From positions 62,001-126,000 of the forward strand of contig NC_082421.1 in the NCBI RefSeq assembly GCF_004011695.2: a stretch of 64,000 nucleotides of DNA. The letters are read 5' to 3'. The notes beneath the pieces were generated by a model. It saw only the letters and a list, made by a program, of their open reading frames with translations. It was not told the origin of the DNA and ran no database searches. Origin of the DNA: Ascochyta rabiei (lineage: Eukaryota; Ascomycota; Dothideomycetes; Pleosporales; Didymellaceae). The translations under genes were made by a program, and so were the position numbers. Numbering within the stretch: the first letter of the stretch is position 1; every line of letters begins with the position of its first letter. Below are positions 14,001 to 22,827 of the stretch, one piece after another.

Positions 14001-14576
14001 GGTCATTGATGGCCCATGCCAGTCGAAGAAATAGGATAGTCGGTTAGATAGGAAGCTTCGTGCAGTTCCGGTAGCGTGGTACGTTCCGATGGTCTCGGGA
14101 TCTTTGAGCATAGCTGACTCGTATTCTCCACTCATCAGACCAACATAGCATCCAGTATTGGTCCCCTGCAGACTCTCGATCTTGATACCAGCTCTCTCAA
14201 GAGCCTCATAGGTTACTTCGAGGAGTAGGCGCATCTGGGGATCGAGTACGTTGGCTTCCGCATTGTTGATGCCAAAGAAATTGGCATCGAATTTTCGTTC
14301 AATGCCTTCTTCCGAGAGAAAATAGCCCCGAAGGTCTTTGACATTGGTGTGGCCATGATGAGCACCGTCATTGTGATAGAATCCAGCGGCATTGAATCGT
14401 GAGGCCGGTAGCGGCGAGGAGACGTCTCTAGGATTCTCCAGTAGCTCCCAAAGCTTTGAGGGGGCATGAGCATGGCCTGGAAATCGACAGCCGCTGCCGA
14501 TTATTGCAATGGCTTTTTCAAGGTTCTTAGCTTGCTCGCTCAACTGGGGCTTTCCATTGACAATGAATGGACTCAT
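2043..14576 (-). CDS. Hybrid polyketide synthase - nonribosomal peptide synthetase (PKS-NRPS), 4053 aa
   Basis: Seven exons: 14576-13672, 13621-13532, 13474-13449, 13390-13084, 13030-5651, 5579-5224, 5140-2043. All junctions are GT-AG and in frame. Domains by residue: KS ~15-445 (DTACSSS Cys, EAHGTGT His, GFGGTNAH); AT with GHSSGEV at ~660; DH with [10 protein letters not shown] at ~990; C-methyltransferase with EVGGGTAG at ~1449; a silent ER region; KR (GLSGGLG ~2159, NYSAAN Tyr ~2300); ACP with GLDSLL ~2479; condensation domain with SHSLVLDG ~2701; adenylation ([11 protein letters not shown] ~3188, YGPTETT ~3343); PCP with GGNSTLL ~3631; reductase-fold release domain (GATGLMG ~3714, YSASK ~3866). 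The start at 14576 leaves a normal short leader before KS. The domain order is that of fungal tetramate/pyridone-type synthases with a trans-ER partner, which lies upstream in divergent orientation. The condensation motif is atypical. The product cannot be predicted from sequence alone. Confidence 0.95.
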
Positions 14577-14918
14577 ATTGACGTATGAACGCGATGGAAC
14601 CTGTTCTGAAGTTTGGGTGGCAACCAGAAGAAAGAGACTTTCCTGCTTAAGTATGCAAGTATCGGGTAACTCATGTGATTCCCATGAGTATATAACATAG
14701 TATTTGAGTCGAAGGGCCTGCTGCAAATGTCTCTGACCAATTCCTCGTTTCAGATACTGCAGGGTATGCTTCTGACCCTACCCATCGTACGAACATCACC
14801 CAAGACGCGGACATTCATCGCAATAGGCAAAGGCTGTATTTAGTATGACCACGAGCCAGGGATCCCCGTTCGAATTAGAACCTGAGTGGTGCTTCTGACC
14901 TCTACCGCGATAAGAGGA
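14577..14918. promoter_or_regulatory. PKS-NRPS upstream region
   Basis: About 340 bases between the PKS-NRPS start and the first inserted repeat element. This is probably the core promoter for the minus-strand gene. A frame continues upstream of the chosen ATG from a TTG codon at 14726, but it has no KS-related sequence. I see no confident TATA box or operator. Confidence 0.4.
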
Positions 14919-15276
14919 GGATACACTTGAGCTGTTTAACGCTAAAGCTGACCTAACCACTGACTCACTGACTTGGTCCAAGCAACACGCAAGAACACTA
15001 AAATTAAAACCTTTGCAGCTGCTGTACTCTACAATAATAAAATATAATAGATTCTAGATAACCCTAACCTTAAAATAACCGTAATATTAAGCAAATCCTA
15101 ATCTTAAACTAACTCTAACCCTAAAATTTTGTTGTAAACATAATCAATCCTAGCAGTTAATCCTAACATGCTCATATTATCTTCTAAATAGGTTCAGAAG
15201 ATAATCCCTAGCGTTAGTCAGGTGGAGCTGTTAAGGCAAGGTTGAGCTCTTAGCGTTGGTTAGCTTAAGCGTGTCC
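14919..15276. mobile_element. MITE-like element, copy A of a tandem pair
   Basis: It begins GGATACACTTGAGCT and ends with a related inverted sequence finishing in AAGCGTGTCC. The imperfect terminal inverted repeats run about 35 bases (GGAtACaCTTGA versus GGAcACgCTTGA, then CCAAnGCTAA and AACC). The interior is AT-rich, noncoding and rich in CTAACCCTAA-like steps. A second copy follows nine bases downstream. It belongs to no family I can name. Confidence 0.65.
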
Positions 15277-15285
15277 TGGTTGTGA

Positions 15286-15607
15286 GGATACACTTGAGCT
15301 GGCCAATGCTAAAGCTAACCTAACCACTGACTCACCAACTTGGTCTAAGCAACACGCAAGACACTCTACAATAATAAAATATAATAGATTCTAGATAACC
15401 CTAAGTTCTAACCTTAAAATAACCTTAACCTTAAGCGAATCCTAACCTTAAACTAACTCTAACCCTAAGATTTTGTTGTAAACATAATCAATCCTAACAA
15501 TTCCATAATATCTTCTGAATAGGTTCAGAACATAATCGCTAACATTGGTCAGGTGGAGCTACTAAGGCAAGGTTGAGCTCTTAGCGTTGGTTAGGTCAAG
15601 CGTGTCC
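15286..15607. mobile_element. MITE-like element, copy B of a tandem pair
   Basis: A diverged direct copy of the element at 14919-15276, with the same terminal inverted repeats, internal CTAACCCTAA-like tracts, and shared blocks such as the AATAATAAAATATAATAG segment. It is about 35 bases shorter than copy A. The bases after each copy are similar (TGGTTGTG), which suggests tandem duplication or nested insertion at a related site. Confidence 0.65.
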
Positions 15608-15904
15608 TGGTTGTGTATTAGGCTATCTCGGTACTACGCCGTCACTGCACCGGTACTACACCGGTACTACGTCGGTACTTACAAGCTATTCTCTTCCCAT
15701 AACATGCCTAAACACACTGTAACCCTACTGAAAAAGCGGTGTTACAGCAAAATGGTGAGGCAAAGTAATAACTCAGGTGGAGCATGTACTATAGACTCAC
15801 ATACACTTGCATTTTCCGCTTTCTACATGCCACCTAGCTGTTATCCCACGCATCCATCGTCTTGCATGACGTACGCTCGCTCAAAAGGTCGTAGGCCAGG
15901 ACGT

Positions 15905-16294
15905 AGGCCACCTGACCATAACCATGGCAAGAGGTGGCTTGGCTATATCTTTCTAAGTAGCTACCCCACAAAGCTTTGCTCCAGTTATCCCACCTTTACT
16001 ATCTAGTGTGCGAAATTTAAACTAGCCCCTTTGTTAGCAAGAACAACAATTACAATAATTAAATTAATTCTAAACTAATTTAAAACTGATTTAAACTGAT
16101 ATACTATATCTGCCACTTAACAAACTACCTTCCCTATTATTAATAACAGCATTAATCCTCTTAATCTTAATTTGTTTAACCCTTAGCTACTAGCTTACTT
16201 TAAAATTGATTCAAAAGTAATTTTAGCTTGCTTAGCCTAGCGTGCGCACAGCCTTGGCATGCCGCCTCTTGGCAATGTCATGGTCAGGTGGCCT
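15905..16294. repeat. Inverted-repeat element (possible third MITE)
   Basis: Arms at about 15905-15942 and 16256-16294 are near-complementary. AGGCCACCTGACCAT is the clearest block and is followed by a shared NGCCAAGAGG-type stretch. The roughly 300-base interior is very AT-rich (AATTAAATTAATTC-like) and has no coding potential. The true outer ends and target-site duplication are unclear. Confidence 0.5.
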
Positions 16295-17042
16295 GCCAGC
16301 TCGTCGTAAGCTCCTTCATCGGTCCGGGACGTTCGCGATTGAGTGAATGGAGGCATTGCTGATAAGAGCTATCGCTACTCAAAGAAGATCATCATTGGGC
16401 CTGGCGTGTAATTAAAGATACATTGCTTGCAGGAACCGGAAACTGCAAGCGCATGATGGCGTACATTCACTGCAGCGGCGGAGAGCTCAACTTACAGTCT
16501 CAGGTGTTACATTACTTTCTCCACCTTCACCAGCTTTTCGAGGTGCTACAGGTACCTGTGATAGTTTTGTTACCTCCTCAGTTATAAAGCTCTTTTTTAA
16601 TGCGATGTAAATTACTCGACTTTTCTATTAGGCTGCCAGAATTACTCAGTATCAACACTCTCTCCGTGCTTGTAGACTCTGTTACGTAAAATAGACTAAC
16701 CGCTTGGTGTTCATTCGGTACTTACACACCATGCTTCGCTACCTCGGCGGTGTTTAGTATTCGCAACTTGTGCTATATACCAGATGTATTACCTATAGCG
16801 ACCGCCAAGCCGGGGAAGTTGCTCAGCTCTACTAGCCTCAATATTCCAAACACATCGTGGCCCAAGCGTACATAGCTATCACATGCTATCACAAATCGTT
16901 CCGTGGTAAACTAATCAGACGCTAGGCAACATTCATCAATAGCGACTAGAAGCGCGGTCCGGAAAAGCCGCAACCGCAAAGCTGTCATCTCATCCAGTAT
17001 CTTGCGAGGACTTCTCTGTAAGCAGGCAATTCGACGTCTACA
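16295..17042. promoter_or_regulatory. Upstream region of the trans-enoyl reductase
   Basis: About 750 bases of non-repeat sequence before the enoyl reductase start, presumably its promoter. A short open frame near 16430-16590 has no recognisable similarity and is left uncalled. No operator was recognised. Confidence 0.35.
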
Positions 17043-18302
17043 GTGCTTACGATGACTTCCACACACCGTCTCCCTGAGAATCAATCAGCTATCGTACAGG
17101 ATGCCAACGGTCAGCTGCAACTGCTACACGATGCAGTTGTCCCCGAACTGAGGCCGCACACGGTTCTCGTTAAGGTTGCAGCGGTCGCATTGAACCCTTA
17201 CGATTACAAGCTTCCTCTCTATTTCCCTTTTCCAGGAACCACCGGCGGCAGCGACTTTGTAGGCACTGTCGTAGGAATAGGTGCACAGGCAGCTAGAGAT
17301 CGACCGGATCTTTCATTAGGCGACTTAGTCAGTGGCTGTGTGTACGGATGGCATCCCGAAACACCAGAAAATGGCTCTTTTGCGCAGTACGTGCGAGCAG
17401 ATGCTCAGCTGGTTTTTAGGGTGGGGTCTTACAAGCTCGAGGATGCGGCTACCTTCAATGCGGCATTCGCTACCTTGTGCCTGGCCCTTTGGCATTCCGA
17501 AGGTCTTGAGTTAGCTCACTCTCCAGCCCACCCGCTGCGCAACGCATCCTCACAATCGTCATATGTATTTGTATACGGAGGAAGCACTGCTACAGGTACC
17601 ATGGCACTGCAACTGCTTAAATTGTAAGTCCCTGTATGGCCGAACGTAAACTAAGCGAGAGGCAAGATTCCCCAGCTTCAACATGTACCTGCTTACACGG
17701 TTTGGTCGTCTTAGGTCCGGTTACTCTACCATAGCCTCATGCTCTCCTAGGTCGTTCGATTTGGTCAGATCCTACGGAGCCGACCATGTCTTTGACTACT
17801 TGAATCCCGAAACTTCGTCAGCAATTCGCAAGCTGACCGAAGGGGCACTGAGCCTCGTGCTCGACTGCATCTCAGATCACCACTCTATTGCTGTATGTCA
17901 TGGATCTATTGGTCGACCGGGTGGGCGGCTAGTTGTTCTCGAAGTGCCACCTGAGCCACGGCCAGGAGAAAAGAGACGTAAAGCAGTTAAGCAGTTCTTC
18001 GTAGACGGTACGTCCAATTATCGCTAGTGTCCGCGTTACACGATTACTGACCGAGGCCAGGTCACGAGGTCTTTGGTGTTGGCGTGCCCATAGACAGTCC
18101 CGGCTATAGAAGGCTTCCCAGCCCAGAAAAGCATGAATTCGCTACCAAAAAGGCACTCGAGTTTCAGGAGCTAATCGATGGAAGCAAACTACATGCTCAC
18201 CCGGTAGACATTATTGACGGAGGTTTAGAAAAAATCCCGTCAGCTCTGCAAATGTTGAAAGCGGGTGTTTCAGGAAAGAAATTGGTTCTACGTATATCTT
18301 AA
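17043..18302 (+). CDS. Trans-acting enoyl reductase (MDR family, LovC/ApdC type), 371 aa
   Basis: Three exons: 17043-17623, 17715-18007, 18061-18302, joined by GT-AG introns and in frame. It is a medium-chain zinc-independent alcohol-dehydrogenase-like protein. The N-terminal GroES-like part (KVAAVALNPYDYK, then GTTGGSDFVGTVVGIG) is followed by a Rossmann part (VFVYGGSTATGTMALQLLKL, YGADHVFDY) and a typical C-terminus (GGLEKIPSALQMLKAG.SGKKLVLRIS). Stand-alone enoyl reductases of this kind act in trans on highly reducing PKS or PKS-NRPS enzymes whose own ER is silent, reducing selected enoyl-ACP intermediates with NADPH. That fits the adjacent PKS-NRPS, which has an ER-like region but no clear ER motif. 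A second ATG at 17052 could also start translation. Confidence 0.9.
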
Positions 18303-19237
18303 GCTCCCAAATCAATGAACACACCCGGAACTAGTATATCGGCAACCCTGTTTCACTTTCGCCTCGAATCAAGAGTCGAAGTACCGATGTCTCTCCTCCT
18401 GAGCGATGAGGATATATAGGCCCGAATAGAGAGAAGCCGCGTGTAGCTTTGAAAATCGCGCAGTGTAGCATACTAAGCAGCTTCACATTCCAAGAAATGA
18501 TGGTGTTGCGGTTACAGACTTCGGCATTGACATCGGTTAGTTACTGCTTGTACGACTATTCCAGCCCGGACTGTTACTAAAACATGCATGCCGGCACCAC
18601 CGGCTAGTGGGGTCTGGTGGGGTCTACAAGGTTCTTGGTATTTCTAGTCACATGCCATTTCCCACTACTCAGTCGTTTTGGTCACGGTCCTTCTTTCCCG
18701 GTCTGTAAGCAAGGGGTGATGATAGTATATGGTCTCATGTATGAGTGTATTGTTGTTGTGTGTATGTACAAGCGTGTGTCTGAGCTCTGAAATAGTCGGA
18801 CGCATCAGTTATGGCTGCAGAGCAGTCATATGGTGTGGTCCTAGGCTTACACGGTCACTTGTCCTTTTTGGTTGCTTGCCTTCACTCAGCTACTACGTCT
18901 ACGATTGCCCGGCCTGACTATAGATTGTGCATGCGGGCTGACACCGACTCATGAGCTTTTAGTACTTCTAGTCACATAATCTTCCTGACCACTTGCCCTG
19001 GCTGTATAATCACTAGTAGAACTCTCTACAGGGATTCTATCTACAGAGTACTCTATCGCAGAACTCAATCGGCCGCGCTGCGCGTGCGCAAAGGCGGGAT
19101 GAGACTCGACTTAGCAGCGGACGCTTCAGTATTGAAACAAATAAAGATCGCCATCTACGCTGCTTCTTTTTTCTAGGGAGTGATTTTTTTTTTCTGGAAG
19201 GAGAGGGCAAAGAATTCACCCTACTCTATTAGAAGTC
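18303..19237. other. Intergenic region upstream of the O-methyltransferase
   Basis: About 930 bases with no supported gene. It presumably holds the enoyl-reductase 3' UTR and the methyltransferase promoter. A GT-rich stretch near 18740-18780 and a T-tract near 19185 are the only notable compositional features. Confidence 0.35.
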
Positions 19238-20660
19238 ATGGCATCGCCTCCCCGACCACTTGCGATTCTACTCGCGGAACGCATACATGAGGCAGTGACA
19301 AGGTTGGAAGATTTTAACAGCGAACATGGACACGCAAACTTGTGCCTCAAGGCCGGCAGTCTACCACGACCTCCTCTTCCTGCGAATCTGCAGGAACTAG
19401 TGGAGTCGGCTCTGTACTCGCTCGACAGACTCACAGCTCTACTGAGCGGGCCACAAGAATGGCTGCGGCTACAGTATGGTAGAGGCGTAAGTAAAGAAAA
19501 CACAAGTTGTTGTGAGCTCTCTCTTTTCCGCTTGCTGACCGCGAACATAGCTCGATCTGCTCTCTCTCCACGCTCTGTACCGCTATGACATACCCCGGCG
19601 CATTCCTAAGGAAGGCGATATCTCCATCTCTGAGCTTGCTGTCCAGTGCGGTGTCGATGAAGAGTCGTTCAGCCGCCTTATTCAGCACGCGGTCACGAGA
19701 TACCATCTCGTACAGCCACGTCCCGGCCACGTCGCTCACTCTTCTGTTTCGGCTCTGCTCGCATCTTCGCAGCCGCAGATGGACTTGCTGGGCATGATTT
19801 GTGAGGACTACTGGCCGGCTTTCCCACGGGCTCTAGATGCTATTGCCAAGTGGCCAGAGCCACTGCACATGCGACCACCTCACCACTCAGGCCACAATCT
19901 TGCCGAGGGTACCGATGTTGACATTTTCGTAACCATGAAGACAGACCCGAAACGATCTGCCCGCTTCGACAATGCCATGAGGGCATTCCAGGCACTGCCT
20001 GGATGGGAAGCAGGCTCCGCGCTGGAAGGCTTCAATTGGGCAAGCCTTGACTCTGCCGCCACTGTCGTGGATGTTGGTGGCGGCGATGGCACTTTCGCCC
20101 GAGCACTTGCAGGGCGATACCCTTCTCTCAACACTATCATCATTCAAGACTCACCTGACGTCGTAGTGAGAGCGAAAGACCTGATACCAGCGGAACTGTT
20201 GACTAGAGTCAAAGCACAAGCACACGACTTCTTCAAGCCGCAGCCCGTCCAAGGCGCAGATGTATACTTTCTTCGCAAGATCCTGCACGACTGGCCTGAC
20301 TCGGCAGCAGTCGCGATCCTTAAACAAATTGTGCCTGCGATGAAGCCTAGCTCGCGTATTATTCTCAACGAAGAGTGCGTGCCAGCTCCAGGTACTCTAC
20401 CCAATCTGAAGGAGTGGGAAACACGGTAAGTCGCTATTCTCTACATCGGTTTATCATACCATCCCGTCAATGAAACAAGGACTGACCTAGCCAATTCGCA
20501 CAGATCTCGCAACATGTTGCTCATGGCCGTGAACAATGGAAAGGAACGCAGTGAGGAGGAATGGAAGAAGCTAGTTGAAGAGGCTGATTCTCGACTTGTG
20601 TGGAAGTTGCTTAAGCGTGGCGAGACAATGGCTATCATGGAGATCACTTTGAAGGAGTAG
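19238..20660 (+). CDS. SAM-dependent O-methyltransferase-fold protein (Methyltransf_2 type), 426 aa
   Basis: Three exons: 19238-19486, 19551-20425, 20504-20660, in frame. The N-terminal half looks like the winged-helix/dimerisation region of fungal secondary-metabolism O-methyltransferases (YDIPRRIP.EGDISISELA...GVDEESFSRLIQHA). The C-terminal half has the SAM-binding motif VVDVGGGDGTFARAL and the FLRKILHDWPD segment, where His-Asp-Trp is the usual catalytic signature. Its expected role is methylation of a hydroxyl on the PKS-NRPS product. Members of this fold also work as SAM-dependent pericyclases in pyridone clusters (LepI, IccD), so a non-methylating role is possible. The intact HDW leans towards methyl transfer. 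The gene lies inside the cluster. Confidence 0.88.
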
Positions 20661-21102
20661 TTACCTAGATGATTAAATCGTACCAATGCAAAGCGCAAGC
20701 AATCTCGTACTTTTAACGACCAGCGCGAATAAGAACCAGCAGCATTCTGAGTGAGTGCGCGTATATTCCTTGTCGTCGCCCGTTCTTGAGATCCGGAATA
20801 GCTCCAGACGAAGCCAAGGCGCCCTGGTACCAGCTTGGCTAGGGGTGTCACCTCGAATTATCAGAGGCACGATTATAGTAAACACTAGCTCGGCCAAGTA
20901 CAGATGTTGTTTGCTAAACAAGTTTATACTTTCTACAGATAGCGCGACAAGAAAGAGTGTGCTGCGCCTTCTATGCAGAAGCGAAGGCATAAGGGTCTAG
21001 AGACGTGAGTATATGTCCAAGCTAAGACCTAACTATGTGACATCTCACAACCCCTATTATATCATCCAAACAAGAAGAACTACAACAAAGGCAAGTTAGA
21101 CT
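20661..21102. other. Convergent 3' intergenic region
   Basis: About 440 bases between two convergent genes (methyltransferase and asaB-type). No gene or clear repeat is seen. Confidence 0.4.
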
Positions 21103-22185
21103 TTAGTCCTCATACATAAAGAACAACTTAGTCTCAATGGATCGCCTAGGAGGTAAATGCTCAGTACCAGGAAGATGGAAAGCGCCGTGGACTCTCATGC
21201 TCTTAGCACTGCCATCACCCTTCTTCACTGCCTCGGTATCGTAAAACTTGATGAAGAGAATCTCTTCGGGTGTCTGATTGCTGATGTACGCCCAGCTCTG
21301 CGGGGGGTCGGGGCGCACAAGCATATTTTCAAAGTAGAACTCGCCCATGGAATCGTGGCCGAGCTGATGGTACTTGCGGTGGAGACCAACGTACTTAAAG
21401 TCGCGGTCTGGAGACAGGGAGAAGGCGACAGGATCGCGCTTGACCTCGTCAAGAGGCTGCCAGAGCGTTGCGACGCCGTAGCGTGGGCCCTCGTAGCCAC
21501 TACCGTCCCAGCTCCAGTGACCGCCTTGTCCCTCCTTTTCAGCTTCGGGGTCGATGCCGACTTTGTGCATAGCAGTCTCCTCGGCGGCGATGATCTTCTC
21601 GCGGAGGGCGAAAAAGCTGGCTCGATCCTCGTTGGGGATATATGAGTTGTTGAGGATCTCGAAGTAGTCCGGTGTGCCTGCAGAGCGCAGGAAGGCGCGA
21701 GAACCGGCTGGTGAGAAGTCTACGTGGGCAAGATGGAAAGCCGTCGTACCAGAAGCTGTGGGGAAAGCAACTTGCTTTTCGCCGACTTTGGTGTGCACCT
21801 CTCGGGGCACATCGCGGACAAGATGGCCCCAGAGAATGCAGTGGCGTAAGCCCAGCTTCTCCTTGACAAACTGTCCCAGTTCCTGTCGGTAATGGTTCTG
21901 CACGTAGTCGTGATCGTACAAATTGCCTTTGAGTACAGAGACATCGGACATATGTAGGATTTGGATACCATCTTCGTCGTGATTGTACTCCGATAGCGGC
22001 TTGGGGAGGCTGCGCAGATCGGTCACGGACTCCGTCTTGGTGACCAAGTGTTTATTGTTGCCCCATAGCATGGTCGTATCGTCGACCTGGGGTCTGGGTC
22101 CATCATAGTAGGTAAAGATGCCATCAACAAGCTTGGGTTCGTGCTGCACCGCCTCGTGCGCTGCAGTGATGGTTTCAGTAGCCAT
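21103..22185 (-). CDS. asaB/CTB9/GA4-desaturase-like hydroxylase/desaturase (CmcJ-like), 360 aa
   Basis: Single-exon gene. The architecture matches the fungal asaB hydroxylase/desaturase family, which is related to bacterial CmcJ. It has a FTYYDG.RP start, the central VRDVPREVHTKVGEKQVAFP stretch, then AFHLAHVDFSP with an H-x-D pair at residues ~154-156 that is a plausible metal ligand set. A C-terminal IKFYDTEA...SMRVHGAFHLPG segment may supply the distal His. Family members are tailoring oxidoreductases thought to use Fe(II)/2-oxoglutarate-like chemistry for hydroxylation or desaturation. The mechanism here is inferred. It sits in the PKS-NRPS cluster between the methyltransferase and the P450, so it probably modifies the same scaffold. 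Confidence 0.85.
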   Translation of the reverse strand: MATETITAAHEAVQHEPKLVDGIFTYYDGPRPQVDDTTMLWGNNKHLVTKTESVTDLRSLPKPLSEYNHDEDGIQILHMSDVSVLKGNLYDHDYVQNHYRQELGQFVKEKLGLRHCILWGHLVRDVPREVHTKVGEKQVAFPTASGTTAFHLAHVDFSPAGSRAFLRSAGTPDYFEILNNSYIPNEDRASFFALREKIIAAEETAMHKVGIDPEAEKEGQGGHWSWDGSGYEGPRYGVATLWQPLDEVKRDPVAFSLSPDRDFKYVGLHRKYHQLGHDSMGEFYFENMLVRPDPPQSWAYISNQTPEEILFIKFYDTEAVKKGDGSAKSMRVHGAFHLPGTEHLPPRRSIETKLFFMYED

Positions 22186-22400
22186 GTTGTTATATGAAAG
22201 ACCGCGTACAAACAGGGTAAGAAGGATAGAAAGAAGCGCACAGGTGATAGGAAGTTTTATGGCTGCAGAAAGACTGACAAAGTTTGTACGGGCACGGTCT
22301 TACTATGGAGTTGCCCACGTCCAGACGAGGTGATTAGATAGCACTAGGATATTTTTGGTCTTTAATCTGATACGGAGCTTATTAATGGTAGACACGGATA

Positions 22401-22803
22401 ACGTGTTATATCAGTAAGCTGGCCACATCAGTATCCTGGCCACCCCAAGACACACCAAAACCACACTTTCGGATCTCAACAACGACAAGAGAACACAAAT
22501 TAAAAGACCTGCTATAGTATTGTATACTACTGCTAAGAGTGCATGTAGAATCTAGAGAGATATTATCTAACAATTGTTAAGATATAACAATTTAAGTGTT
22601 AATTTTGAACTAAAGTACTGTACATCTAGTACCACAAACTCTTAGCTTCTTATACTTCTAAGTCGTCTATAAATATACACGCAATACTAGAGTAAAGCTT
22701 ACAGAACTTATAACTTTAGTGTTGTTAAGATCTGAAAGTGTAGTTTTGGTGTATTTTGGGGTGGCCAGGATACTGATGTGGCCAGGTCACTGATAGAACA
22801 CGT
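22401..22803. mobile_element. 403-base MITE with long terminal inverted repeats and TA target duplication
   Basis: The left end starts ACGTGTTATATCAGT and the right end is the inverse of ACGTGTTCTATCAGT. Near-identity between arms continues for about 80 bases, through the GGCCACATCAGTATCCTGG and CACCCCAA blocks and on to the TCNGATCT region. A TA dinucleotide flanks both ends (22399-22400 and 22804-22805). The interior is AT-rich and noncoding. TA duplication and this end structure point to mobilisation by a Tc1/mariner-type transposase. It lies 24 bases beyond the P450 stop codon and may supply that gene's terminator/3' UTR. Confidence 0.85.
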
Positions 22804-22827
22804 TATGTGAAACTCTCTTCTCCACCC

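Noticed and set aside
14977..15607. Interstitial telomere or chromosome-end sequence
   Set aside because: The CCCTAA-like steps are degenerate, lie inside two MITE-like copies, and are flanked on both sides by ordinary genes.
16430..16590. Short open frame upstream of the enoyl reductase, starting after an intron-like 3' splice site
   Set aside because: No family similarity and no plausible upstream exon; the intervening repeats make a real gene unlikely.
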